Positions 1-22,700 of a stretch of 64,000 nucleotides of DNA are shown piece by piece. Under the pieces are notes generated by a model. That model did not search any database, was not told the DNA's origin, and saw only the letters and a list, made by a program, of their open reading frames with translations. A program made the translations under genes and the position numbers. Each line of letters opens with the position of its first letter. Within the stretch, counting starts at the first letter, position 1. This DNA comes from Xiphias gladius (lineage: Eukaryota; Chordata; Actinopteri; Istiophoriformes; Xiphiidae): assembly GCF_016859285.1 (NCBI RefSeq), contig NC_053417.1, forward strand, positions 16,627,206 to 16,691,205, given 5' to 3'.

Positions 1-562
1 TTGAAGCTATACCGTGTGTCCAAATGGCTTTTCACTTCCAGAGAATCATTTCCTTGGTTTAGAAACAACTTCTAAGCTCACATGCAGTATTGTCCCTAAC
101 TCCTTCAGTGTTTGTGGATCAAAAGAAGTAAGATGAGTGTAAGAATGAAGTAGGAGATTTACACTTATCTGTTTATTTACCTTTTCCAGTCAACAAGCAG
201 TAAAGGAGTTGCTTGGGGAGAGTGAGTCTCGAGATTGATTTAAACCAGGGTACAATATGTCATAGCCTCCTGGAAGTAATCAACTGGCACTAATCTTACT
301 GCACTGTTCACTTCACATGAATCACATCTCAGCGCTCAGTATGATGATGCTAAATCATGGTGCCTTGACAGGCTATTTGTCAAATGCTTGTCTTCAAAGT
401 TTATTTTTTTTATGCTTTACCATAACCAACAATAATATCAAGGGTTGTTTTTTTAAAGGGAAACAAGTTAGTTTGGGTATTTATGGAAAAAAGCAATATA
501 CTGTAAATCCAATTCTTTTTCCCCTGCTATCCTTTTCTCTTTTTTTTTTGCCTGTTTTGCAG

Positions 563-2056
563 AAAGCGATCCGTGTCACTACCTTCATGCAACGACTGAA
601 GAATTCAGAGGCATTAAATGACAGTTCAGCCGAAGCTCAGGGCGGTGAAGAGGCAGGAGATGGTGAAGGCGGTGTGTCTCAGGGAACAAGTGATGAGGGA
701 GACAAAGGGACAAGTGATGGAGGGGTGACGTCAAGTAGTGTGTCTTTAGAGGTTACTGTTGAAAATACGCCGGTAGGTATGGACCAGGATGAGGGGAGGA
801 GTAAGGTAGGAGAAAAACAGGAGGAGATAAAGATGAGTATCGGCCCATCTGTAGGAACTTCCCCATCAGATATTCAGGAGCCTCTATACCAGTCAAAAGC
901 AGCCCCCAAACTCACACAAGAAGAGCCTGATAAGGTTGGTGCAAAGAAGGCAGCAGGTGATGGAACCAGGAAAATGGCTGCCAATTTGGGTCAAAATAAA
1001 GTTGTTCCAGAACCCAAACCAACCCCTGTGATGACACCTGACCCTCCCAAGCTGTCAGACGGTTCTTCAAGCACTAATCTTGACAGAAACCACACATCCA
1101 CCTCCCCTGATCCCAGCAGCAAACGTAAAATGGCTGCAACACTCCATGGCCCTCCACCCACAGTGTCTGCTAATGCAACAGCCTCACCAGAGAGGAGACC
1201 AGCCACACAGAAGCAGCAGAAGGATGAGCATGACGGAAACTGGTGTCAGACACAAGTACCTGAGGCAGTGGCAGAGAGGTCAGTGGCAGCATCAATCACT
1301 CCAGCAATAGGGCCTGGAGCTGGGGTGGATGTAGGAATAGGAGTTGGGTTAAGGGGTGATTCCAGCCCTGTGGGTAGAAGGGATAGGGATGCCAGGAGAA
1401 CAGACAGATACAGTGCTGAGTTTAGCATAGCCAGGGCAGGTCCTGCAAAAGGACAGGGCTGTTATGCAGTTGGCAGCTCTGCTAGCTTGGGCCGGCATGC
1501 CACACCATACAACCCAGAAGCTGGGACTATAGGGATGGGGATGGCAGGGAGCTATGGGAGTCCATACAGCTCCCTGTATACGAGTGGAGGAGGGGTAGGG
1601 TTTTATGGGACTGGGCTACAGCATGGAGGAGGTGGGGTCAGCACTGCAAGCGATTGGCAAATGGACAGTGTGATAGAGCAGATAGAAAAGCAAATGGCTG
1701 CTGTGCTGGAGAAGATTGAGGGAGATATGCCCTCGCTGCTAGAGCAAATCAGTGACTGCCCCGGTGAACAACCGCGTGCCCAGAGCACACATGCCTCGCC
1801 CGCCACTTCGCGCACACGCTCCTCACAACACTCCTCAACTGCGGCCTCGGCCACTCCTCCGCCTCTTCCCACCTCTCCCAGGCCCACGCTGCCATCTCTC
1901 CCTCGCCTTACTATCCCTCCTCCCTCCTATCCCCCACCCTCTCCACCCACACAAGCCTCACCCCAGGCTGTGGGAGAGCAGGAAGACAGGATTGGACAGA
2001 GGGCTGCTGCTCGTTCCAGCCAGTCACCCAGAGCTGGGATGGGTAGGGGGCTATGA
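563..2056 (+). CDS. Last coding exon of an unrecognised gene (C-terminal 497 residues)
   Basis: An open reading frame follows a good acceptor (pyrimidine tract and CAG ending at 562) and runs to a TGA at 2054-2056. It is followed by a 3' UTR with a poly(A) signal near 3325, so this is the terminal exon of a gene that starts left of the window. The first residues (KAIRVTTFMQRLK) look structured. The next 350 or so are low complexity, rich in Ser, Thr, Pro, Gly and Glu, and probably disordered. Near the end a predicted amphipathic helix (SVIEQIEKQMAAVLEKIEGD, about 1666-1725) is followed by a proline-rich tail with PPPLPTSP and PPPSYPPPSPP, typical of SH3 or WW ligands. That suggests a large scaffold or signalling protein, but I cannot name it. 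The upstream stretch 1-562 reads as intron. Confidence 0.75.
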   Translation, partial: KAIRVTTFMQRLKNSEALNDSSAEAQGGEEAGDGEGGVSQGTSDEGDKGTSDGGVTSSSVSLEVTVENTPVGMDQDEGRSKVGEKQEEIKMSIGPSVGTSPSDIQEPLYQSKAAPKLTQEEPDKVGAKKAAGDGTRKMAANLGQNKVVPEPKPTPVMTPDPPKLSDGSSSTNLDRNHTSTSPDPSSKRKMAATLHGPPPTVSANATASPERRPATQKQQKDEHDGNWCQTQVPEAVAERSVAASITPAIGPGAGVDVGIGVGLRGDSSPVGRRDRDARRTDRYSAEFSIARAGPAKGQGCYAVGSSASLGRHATPYNPEAGTIGMGMAGSYGSPYSSLYTSGGGVGFYGTGLQHGGGGVSTASDWQMDSVIEQIEKQMAAVLEKIEGDMPSLLEQISDCPGEQPRAQSTHASPATSRTRSSQHSSTAASATPPPLPTSPRPTLPSLPRLTIPPPSYPPPSPPTQASPQAVGEQEDRIGQRAAARSSQSPRAGMGRGL

Positions 2057-2915
2057 AGCAGGTGTGCATGATGCAATACCCAACACTTGGAGCACTGGAT
2101 TTATAGTTTAAACTTAAGGGTTTAATGACTCTGTTTCACTCAGAAGTATCATCCCACCTGCTCCCCAGAAGAAAAGTAACCATAGAGTGTTGTTTGGTTT
2201 GGCTCTGTATTCATATTGAGATGATTAAGAGAAATCTCCCTATGGCATTAAAATAACTGGAGCCTAGGAGGAGTAGAGTACTGTATCTCTCTTTATGACA
2301 GTTGCAACGACCAAGATTGCAAAACTTTGTTTGTATCTCAAATCTAGATTGTGTGCATGAATGCTCACCACACAACCACCTCATATTGGAATCCAAGCAC
2401 AAAATTACAAATCTACACAACTAAACACAGTGTGGTAAAATTCTCAGCTACAGTCAGCTAACAGTGAGAGTTAACAGCTGAGGAAGTGTTTTGATTTGCA
2501 TTATCCCCCGCAAACTGTAAATACATACAAAAAACTGGGTTCCTAGTCCTTGTTCTACTCACATTTTGTGAACTTCCTCATCATCCTCATTCCCAAACTG
2601 ACATTTACTTTTTTTTCAAATTAGCTCATCCCATTTCATTATTATTTCATTATTTTCATTCCTTTTTATCCATGTAGCTATTCCTTCTATAGTGAGGCTG
2701 CAAAATCATTAGCTTGCAGTCACACAGCTGTACAGAAGTATGTGAAGCTGTACTGATCAAGCCTTTCCATTGGCTGATTGAGATTTGTTTTATTATATAG
2801 TGTACTTAAACTTGAACTGTCACTCAAAGTCTAGAGAATTCACACCCGCTCCACACCTGTTGGAGAGCTGGGGAAAATGTTTAGATGCAAGATATTGTAT
2901 AAAGGCTTTGAAATA

Positions 2916-2988
2916 ACACACACACATACACACACACAAACACACACACACACACACGCACACACACGCACGCCCACACACGCACGCC

Positions 2989-3046
<58 letters not shown>

Positions 3047-3068
3047 TACACACACACAAATACACACA
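2916..3068. repeat. (CA)n microsatellite, imperfect
   Basis: About 150 bp of CA dinucleotides with a few interruptions (ACGC, ACAAA, ATAC). It lies in the 3' UTR of the left-edge gene. The Val/Cys and His/Thr reading frames across it on both strands come from the repeat and are not genes. Confidence 0.95.
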
Positions 3069-3324
3069 TTTCCTCTTCTTTTTCCACAGTCCTCCAATAA
3101 TCTTGCCCAGAAAGTTTGTTTTGTCAACACATTCATTTGGTACTTTTAATTGGACAGTGCTGTCTATATTTGCTCCTTTTTATTGTGTAAAAAAAAAAGT
3201 CTTTCTGAATTTGAATTCTGCTTTTGGTTCTGTGTAATACCAGGTTCTGTGCTTTTCTCCTCAATAAGTCTAGACATCCACTTTTCTGTCCATATGTAAA
3301 CTGTGCTCTGTTTGCAAGTCTTTC

Positions 3325-3330
3325 AATAAA
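3325..3330 (+). terminator. Poly(A) signal of the left-edge gene
   Basis: AATAAA in the context TTTCAATAAAAGT, about 1.27 kb after the stop codon and ahead of the GC-richer uba1 upstream region. Confidence 0.6.
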
Positions 3331-5339
3331 AGTAAAAAATTAAGCTAGATCTTGAGTTGTTTAATTGGTTAAGAGTTTCTAAAATTGAGATAATACTTTA
3401 AAAACTGCAGATGGGTTTACATCTATGTTTTTTCAGTGCTAGTCCTGAAAGAACCGTTATACAATCATTTCACGCAGAGGTATTTTAATAAATTCAAATT
3501 CAATAGCTTATGTTATATTCTGATTCCACGCCATGCCTACAAGTCCCATCTGGCCCTGCGTGAACTTCGGATCAGTCTATACTTGTGAAGGCACGGGGGT
3601 GAAAAAAATATTCGTGGTTGAAAACTTTTAAGATACGATTAAATCGTGTAATAGCGTGTTATTAAATATATGTTGCCCTCTGTGTGGTGTGTTTAAATAT
3701 TATAAGTGAATAAAAGAATGTAGTTATGAATAATCAATCACATTCACTTTTAGGTGAACCCTCTGAACCGGAATGATGGTTGTGCCTGTAACGTGCACAT
3801 GTTGCTGCTTTGCTTTGCTTTCAACTGAAATAGAGTGAGGGGAAACGGTTCAGGAACAGCCGGGCAGGCAGCCGTCCAGCGGAAAAACTCACACAGAGCC
3901 CGCCACCCTGACACACTTTTCAGTTTGCAATCAACACTGCACAGCACTGTTGAATTGTCACGTTGTTTGTCAGGTTTCTTGCTTAAATACAAGCCGATTT
4001 TTAATACTACAGATCAGGCCGAGTAATATCGGATGTGGTAAGTTCTGCACACTTGTGTAAGCTCTCGTCTTGATAATGTTAGCCCCAGCTAGTTGGCTAG
4101 CGTTAGCGTGTTAGCTAACATAGCGGCACAAGAAGGAAAAAGTCGTTGGGTGGCTAGATAGCTTGAAAGCTAGCTGCACGCAAGCTAACAACTACGCAGT
4201 CGTTTGATCTGCGTTATTGGTAGTCGTTAACGTCAGTTACCGTCGGCTATCTGAACCATCTCAGCTCTCCGTCTCCGCTAACCGTACCTAACAAACCACT
4301 GTCACGTAACTGTTAACGTTAAATTAGCATTTGCACATTTTATGTGCACGAGAGTGCTGTTAATATTCAGTGATAAATAACGTTAACAGTAGCTAGAAAG
4401 CTAGTTGGCTACAAACATTAGATGGACGCTGTGTTGAGAGGCAGACACTAGCTAACTTGCATCACGCAGCCTGGAACCAGCTGGCAATATTTCATCTCGA
4501 TTAATGTATTTTGTTAGGTTAACGCTACGGTAGCACGACAGTCGATGTTACCACAGTAACGTAAAATGGGATAGTCTCTCTTCTTAGCTTGCCAAGTTAG
4601 GCAGCCTGTTAACGTGACATTGGTGATATTCACACATTTCAGCTCCGACAGACTGGTGGAAAATAGTGTTTTTGTAATTTTGCAGTACGAAGATGAGAAT
4701 GGGGATCCCCTCGACATGTGAACCCGAGAATATGCGGCCCACTCTTTTCCTGGGCCTTTGTCATTTGCCAGGCACCCCCTCCCCCAATACTCCTCCTCTG
4801 CAAGGAATGCTCACCCCTAACCTCAATGTGACTGAGGGCCCAGACACTCAGCATCACTATAGCTAGCAAGTAGCCTACCTAATGTTGTACCTGTCTTAAT
4901 TATCACTGCAGCACTATCAGACTCGACTCAGGAATAAGATAATATCTTCAAATCGCAATACACAATTTGGCGTTGAAGTGAGAATATATCAAATACGGTA
5001 ATGCCATAAGATGTATGATTTTCTTTGATAATGCATTGTGGCACGTCTGGTGTAAGCTTTGTATAAGCAGTCCACTTCCACAACGAGAGGACTTCTCACT
5101 GGAACAAAGATGTTGCTATTGACGGATTTTACTCAGCGCCGGTAGATGGGTCTTTACTTTGAAAAGATTACTAAATGTTCAGTACTTGGAACTTTCCTTT
5201 CCTGCACTTGCTTAAGACACGCTGTGCGCGTTTTTAAAGAATTGCAAGGTGTTTCTTACATGAATTGCGGGAGGTCCTGCAGTTCATTGTACAGTATTAT
5301 GCATGGCATGCATCTTCTGGTAGCAGGGGCGGGATGAGT
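3331..5339 (+). other. Upstream region of uba1 with a possible alternative first exon
   Basis: There is no coding gene here. A stretch at about 3780-4037 ends in a consensus donor (GGATGTG followed by GTAAGT at 4038) and could be an alternative untranslated first exon of uba1; human UBA1 also uses more than one first exon. Downstream, 4080-4460 is unusually dense in the words GCTAGC, TTAGCTAAC and GTTAACGTTA. The rest shows nothing recognisable. Confidence 0.35.
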
Positions 5340-5560
5340 GCGCATTGGCTTTAGCTTCCTGACCAATGAGCGGAGCGCCTGTTCGAGCAGCGTGCTCTCA
5401 GCCACCCTTTCCTGTTGAATATTTCAGCCCATGCGTCACAGCTCCTCCGCCCCTTTCTCCCCATCTGCCATTTTGGTTTTGTTCCCGTCTGCAGTCGCAA
5501 AGCCAGCAACGCAATTACATAGGAGAGACTCAGCTCAACGACATAGTGACTCGACAATAT
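5340..5560 (+). promoter_or_regulatory. Probable uba1 core promoter
   Basis: A GC-richer stretch with an ATTGG at about 5345 and a CCAAT at about 5362 (CCAAT boxes in opposite orientation), followed by pyrimidine-rich sequence and no TATA box. It sits just upstream of the probable first exon. This arrangement is usual for housekeeping genes. The transcription start cannot be fixed from sequence. Confidence 0.45.
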
Positions 5561-5700
5561 AGTGCAGACCATCCTAATCCCGCATCGCGTTTCTTTTCTT
5601 TGTACAACTCGTCGAATTTACAGTCGTCGTTAATACTGACATCTAGACACTGCTGGAGAGGAGCGGGTTCGCATTGGGAAGGGACCGAGAAGCATTATTG
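5560..5700 (+). other. uba1: Probable untranslated first exon of uba1
   Basis: The sequence ends in a strong donor (AGCATTATTG followed by GTAAG at 5701). No convincing start codon precedes the uba1 ATG, so this would be 5' UTR joined to the coding exon at 7220. The left boundary is a guess. Confidence 0.45.
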
Positions 5701-7219
5701 GTAAGAAAAGAGAAATCAATGGGGCACGAGTGTAATAGCTAGTATTTCATTCGCAAAAAAATGCTTATATTGAGCGATAAAGTTAGGGGTTGTTTTATTG
5801 TTAAGTGCTGAAACATTTACCCATATCAATATAGGAGCTGTGGTAGCTAACTGTCAGAATAAACCCATTGCTGTTATTTGCGAGCAGGTTGCAACATAGC
5901 TACATCTGCTAGCTAGTAAAGTTGTGTTCCGCACTGGGGGTAATACAGGCCTAGGCCGAGCGGCTAATGGGCAGGCTGACACTGGTGGTTCCTTTCCTCT
6001 AAGTTATTCATGTTCGGACTCTGTCCACTTTCCAAAACACCTGACTGATTAGTGGGAACCTACTTAATGAGTTTCCTCTTGCTGTTTTTCACTGACATTT
6101 GGTGAACCGTTCTCAAAGGTTGAAAGTGTTAAAATGGTCTGTTACCAGCTAACGATAAGCATTAGGTTGTGCAAAGGAACTAGCAATAAAAGTACTAAGC
6201 GGGGGGCTCGGTGCTCTGCTGTATCATTCCGGATGCCTTCAGTTTCATTCTTGACGAACAGCGACCTTTCACACTATACTGTAAATTTTATTTTTGGTGG
6301 TTGTAACCTTATTTGTTAAAGAGTTAGCCCAACACCTTTTTATCATGTGAATTTGCATGAAGGTTAATAAACGGTAAAGTTTGACTTCTGGGGCGCAGGT
6401 AAGTTAGCTGCATTGGATGCGGAAATTGTGGCTGATCATGTTCGTCGTGCGATGGGAATGTGTCCCATATACTGCGGCCTATTTTATTTACCAAAGTGAC
6501 AGGTTTTTTCCGGAAAATAACGCTGATCCCATTATACTTGGATAATATTTTTAAGATTATTATGGCTAATAAACGCGTCCTTTCTATATCTTCATTACCG
6601 GGGAAATTTCTGCCCGTTACAGTATGATCCTTGCGTCTACACCTGCGAGCCAGTGTGAGGTATTGCTCTCTTTACCGCAGTGAAGTTTTAATGATTCAGC
6701 TGTTTTTGTTGAAACAATGTCGGCGGTCCTTAAAAACTGGTCTAATAAACAATAGAAGTGCATAAACAAGCCAGTGCTGTCTCTGAGTATGAAAAGGACT
6801 GATAATGCTGTTATTCATGTCTCTTCCCGGGCTCAGTTCGTTTTCTAGCAGATTTGTGTTTGGCCTGCAGCCAGCCCAGCTGCTCTCTAGACTAGAAATC
6901 CTCTCTCTTCAACATGAAGGGGATTAGTTAGCATTTAGCTAGGATATTCATCTCCATGGAACCGTAGCAATGAAATCTATATTTCTCACTGATTTGAAAC
7001 TGAATTTGAATCTGTTGTCTTTTGAAACCCTCCATTTATTGCATGCATATGGACACTGGACTACCTTTGTTTGCTTGATATATTTAATTGTTGAGGCTAT
7101 CAAATTTCAATTCTTTCCTATTATCCACTATGAATGAATTAATATAAATTAGTAAAGGGGAAATGTGAAGTGACAATATCGGTCAGCTTGTTGTTCTAAT
7201 GGTGTTGGTTGATGCACAG

Positions 7220-17918
<10,699 letters not shown>

Positions 17919-18377
17919 GCTCCACAGTGAACCCACCTACAGGAAGGTGGGGGTTGCAGGGGGTGGGTGTTCTAAATGAGGATTTGAGGTGGGGATCAGG
18001 GGTGGGTGAGTTGATCCAGGTCAGCTCTATTGGATCAATCAGTTGTTTTTTTTTTTTTTGGTTTTTTGTTGTTTTTTTTTTTTTTTTTTTTTTTAGGCCT
18101 GTGGTTTGTGTGAACCTGTGCCTGAGTGTACATAGCCCCAGTAAACTGATTTAAGGATACCTGTATGTGTGTTAGGGATCCAGTTGGTGCTCGGCTGTGG
18201 GAACAGGGGTGTCATTAGAGGAAGGGAGCATGTATACTGGACCTCCTGATGTTTCACAGTAGCAGAACCTCTCTGCTCAGTTTGTTTCTAAGCCCTAGTG
18301 TTCTCTTGGTACTTCATAGCCCAACTAGTGTCCCTCTCAAACATCCTCAAACTCTTACTAGCCTTCAGCACTAAAGG

Positions 18378-18415
<38 letters not shown>

Positions 18416-19017
18416 ATCCAGCCATCTGGCTCCCCCTCCACTCTACGTGCTCTCTTCCCTCATCTAACCCCTGTCTCATAGACTTGGTCCCACATTACTC
18501 TTCTTTTCAAAGATGCACCTCCATTAAGTAAAAAATTCAGCTAAGAATCCCCAAAGTAGTGACACATGTATTGAGAATTAATTTTGCCCCAAGGTCATAT
18601 CACTGCCCTTAATTCTACCTGAGACCTGGAATTTGGAGCTGTAGAAGCGCCTTACCACATAGTTCAACCCGAGTCAACGGTCTCTCCTGACTGGAAAATA
18701 ATCTCACGCCAGCAGAATAGAAACCCTGGCTGGTTTGAGGCGCCCCTACACCCACTGCATCCAACACTCTGTGGCTTTGGAGGGGCTCTTGCACATGACA
18801 TCAGTTTTCTCTGTATTCTCTTTATATTTCATGTGTTTTGTTATTTTCTATTTTATTTTATTTTGGGGGGGCGGGGTCGGAGAAAATTTTGGCACACACC
18901 TTGTAGATCATAACCTGTCTTCTTTCTACTTTGTTAACTCCAAATGACATTACAGTGTAAGAGCAAGGCAATGAGATGTATCTTGAAATGCGAGCACTTA
19001 GTGTGATAGTGAATAAA
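17919..19017 (+). other. uba1: 3' UTR of uba1 with poly(A) signal at 19012-19017
   Basis: Non-coding sequence between the uba1 stop and an AATAAA at 19012. It contains two long T runs (about 18041-18094 and 18386-18410), which would give U-rich stretches in the mRNA. Confidence 0.65.
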
Positions 19018-19759
19018 CATGTAAAAACATTTCTGAACTTGTGTGGTTATGTTTTGTTTTTTGTTTTTGTTTTTTTGTTTTGGTACAAATGTAATTACAT
19101 ATCTAATCAAATCTGCCATATCTGTTTTGACACCGTAATCAAATTTTAAAGTGTCAAATATACATGTTTTTCCTGTGTGACTTGCTTCAGGTTCTTCAGA
19201 AGTTTCATAATGTCACATATCCGGGAAGCACAGCCTTAATCAGCTAAATACTTACCTATCAACCTACAATGTAAAAACCCAAATCAGAGGATGGAGCTCT
19301 TTTAACAGAGGGTGCAAGAAATTATTTGTCCTGGCTTTGATTTTTGCAAATGTACATATAGTAAATTAGCTCATACAAAAGGACATTTGATGAATAGTAA
19401 ACTGCAGTTACAAATTTGCTGTCACTTCCTCTTGTGTCTTTTACAGCATTTTAATGTGTTTAGTCAGGTCCTCTGGTCTAAGTTGAATTGCCCATCTGAC
19501 AGGTTTGAGTTATGAATTTTAAGTAAGAGTTTTGAACCCTCCTCCCAGAGAAGCGGATACATCAGTGTATGCAACCCTAAAGGATGTGGTCGGGTCTGAG
19601 ATGAGGAAGAAGTGCGCGGAACTCCGACAAGCTCCCTGCAAACAACTTAGTCTGCATTACTGGAACAGAGGAAAGACCTGTGTATATTTGGATTAATTCA
19701 ATGTTTCTCATTTTGAGAATGTTGTAATTCTGTGAAGATGCACTGAAGACAACGAAAAG
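19018..19759 (+). other. Gap between uba1 and arhgef3, including the arhgef3 5' UTR
   Basis: AT-rich and gene-free up to about 19530. The stretch 19540-19759 is GC-richer and runs into the arhgef3 start codon, so it probably holds that gene's promoter and 5' UTR. No TATA box was recognised. Confidence 0.4.
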
Positions 19760-22700
19760 ATGGAAGTGGAGGAGACTGGTGAAACAAGGACTTCCTGGTA
19801 TGATACTTTTTTTTTTTTTAAATAGTTAAATTGTTTGACCTTGGGGTGTCACATACTGTATATTAGTGACTGATCAACATACAACATAATATTTTTAACT
19901 TTGGGAGTCATGAACGGTATCATAAGTGGGTACACATCTGGCATTATGGTGCCAGAACTCAACCCCTTGATATTAATGTCCAGTACTCAATGAAATTGAT
20001 AGGAACAAAAGCTAAACCTTCAGTAATCGAGAATGTACTTTTATATAAGTCTGACAAATTACTCATTGATGCGCACACACACCACAAGGACACCACTCAG
20101 CTACACAAGGTGTTTTTTTTTTTTTTTTGAAAATCTATATCAAGTAAAATAACATAACTGTGTGTGTGTGGATGTTTGCTTTTTGCCCATTTAACAGTCC
20201 AGCCGTTCTTAGGTCTGCAGTGCCAGGAGAGACACACTCCATCCTCTGTGACCATGCTGGGGTATGTCACACCATCTGTCTTATTTTCTTCACCACCTTT
20301 CTCCTGTCTGAAAGCTATCTGGGCACTCTCCTAAAAAACCAAGAAAGTCACTTTCACATAAATTTCTGCTTTTAGAAGAAGAGAAAACAAGACCCGGCCC
20401 CTGAACCCGTGATCAGAATCACAGAGGTGAGACTCATATCTGACATTAAACTCTGTGTTGCAGTGTCTCTTCTTCAGCTCATTGCGTCTCTCTGTAACTA
20501 ACGGAAGTTAGTCAACCTTACCTTTGTGACCACAGTGCTGTGTGCAGAGCTGTCGAGAGATGTGAACATCATGTTCAGCTGTGCAGCCACAGACCCTCTC
20601 TGAATGCACAAACCTTTAAATGTTGTTAATACCACATCTTGTCACATTTCAGCCACCGTGATTTTCCACTTTTCAAGTTTTCCTGTTTTGCTTTCATCTT
20701 TATCGTTTATGCTATCATGCACATTTGATACATGATACATTTGTTTTACTGCAAACAGTTGAATACATCTCACTTTTTTTTACTACACTGAACATACAGC
20801 TGATGTGGTTAGTGTGACACAAAAAAAAAAACAGGCAGACATCTTGTAATTTACTACAGAGGCACAGTTTCAACCTTCTTCCTCTTTGAAAGAGTCACAC
20901 AGGAAATGAGAGATCTGCACCCTGTAATACCTCACCCCTCTCGACATCTCTCTCTCTCCACTTTCCTTACCCCCCCTCCCTTGTCTTTCTCAAGTTCACT
21001 TCTAACTCATCCTGTTATGTTACCTGTTCTGTTTTAACAGGATGAAGAGGAAGAGGAGGAGGGCGAAATGATGTCCGACCACATGAAGGATTCAGAGGTG
21101 AGGTGTTCCTCTTTTTGCAGGTGCCTGATATGTGTTCGGTTGTTTTAAAGTCTTCTAATCTGAAGCCAGCGATAGTTTGATGAATGATCCACCTTGATAG
21201 TCTTCTAGAGCATTTTTTTAAATACATATTAAAATAAGTTTTAATGATGATTTCATTTTAGGAGCCCAGTAATAAAAGGGTCAAACCTGTGGCAAAGTCC
21301 AATAGCCTAACAGGTGTCATAACCCCAGTGAAGACCCCTGCTCTAAAACGTATCGGACAGTCCATTTCGGTAACAATGCACAACCACAGAGTCCTGTTGT
21401 TATACAAAATTAACTACTAATGACTTGTCCATGCAGACAATCATCCACTCTGCTCTTTTCACAGCGGTCTATTAGTTTTCGCACAGAGGCTCGACCTTTG
21501 CCCCCAGCTCCCCTGCGCTCTCGCGCAAAGGCCTCGTCGTTTCCACGCCGGCGCAACAGCCAATGCTGGAGTGACACTGTGGAGAGTCATGACCTCACTG
21601 CAAAGGAGATCAAACGTCAAGAGGTGAGAGGGCCAGTGGGCTAAGTTCAGCTCATCTGCAGGACTAAACTCTCTGCTTGTGTATTCAATAAAAAGTTTTT
21701 TTTTTTTAAGTTTTTTTTTTTTATGAGAGTATGTGGGTCAAGCTGTGGGGCTGTGGTTGCAGTGGGGGCAGGGTGACTAGTGCGTACTCTTCATTTATGT
21801 GAAGCAGCTCTACATGGGGATTATGAAAGAGGATGTGAGCTGGCACTGGAGGCTCAACTTCCTTTATTGAAAAATCAGCTGTGAAAGCTCGTGCAGTCCT
21901 GTCTGTGTATTTTACTTATGCACTGAAAATGGTTGAAAATGCTGAACTGTTCCAACTCTTCCTGCAGGTGATCTATGAGCTGACTCAGGGAGAAAGACAA
22001 CTTATTGAGGACCTCAGTCTGGTTAAGAAGGTACTTGCCCACCATATCTGAACGTCTCTCCATTGTAACCAGTCATCCCAGTTACCCCGACACCAACTTC
22101 TCACGCTCCAATACACCTGTTTTTGTACCTCATTTGATTCTTACCCCACCCTGGCCTCCTGCCCTGTGTGCGCTGCCAGGTGTACTATGAGCCCATGCTG
22201 AAGTTGGACATCCTGACAGAGAGTGAGCTTGGACAGATCTTTGGCACTCTGGACGCCCTCATTCCTCTCCATGAAGGTAATCATCTTTCTGCTTTGCACT
22301 CTCTCCTATTATCTCAACCTTCACTCATGCATCAATTCAAGTATTTTATTTTTGAGTTTGCATACATTTGCCATAAGGGGATATACAGTATATTCATATT
22401 GGGATATTCATTTTAACAACATTGCTCAGCCCCAAAAGCAAGTGTTTTTAAAGCCACGCAAGTAGAGTGTTCATTCATTCACGTATGGTTACATGGTAAC
22501 TACACAGCGGATGTCATTTCCTTTTTTAGGTACAGGAAATTGGATGAGTTAAGTGCAGTGCTTTTGTGGCTGTCTGTCTTTGAGCTCTGGTTACACTGGC
22601 ATTCAGTTATCAAAAGTCAATAAGTATTCAACAGTTCAAGTATTTCGTTTTTATTTTCATATCAGATCTTCTGAGTCGCCTCGAGCGGCTGAGGGGATCA

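Larger units (their letters stand above)
2057..3330 (+). other. 3' UTR of the left-edge gene
   Basis: AT-rich non-coding sequence follows the TGA and ends at an AATAAA (3325-3330). It contains a long CA microsatellite. No other gene is seen in it. Confidence 0.6.

Noticed and set aside
2820-3149. Several 68-98 codon frames on both strands rich in Cys/Val or His/Thr
   Set aside because: They are translations of the CA microsatellite and carry no other coding sign.
5366-5704. A 112-codon + strand frame ahead of uba1
   Set aside because: It lies across the probable promoter and untranslated first exon, runs over a strong donor at 5701 and shows no recognisable protein similarity. Lack of stops is explained by GC content.
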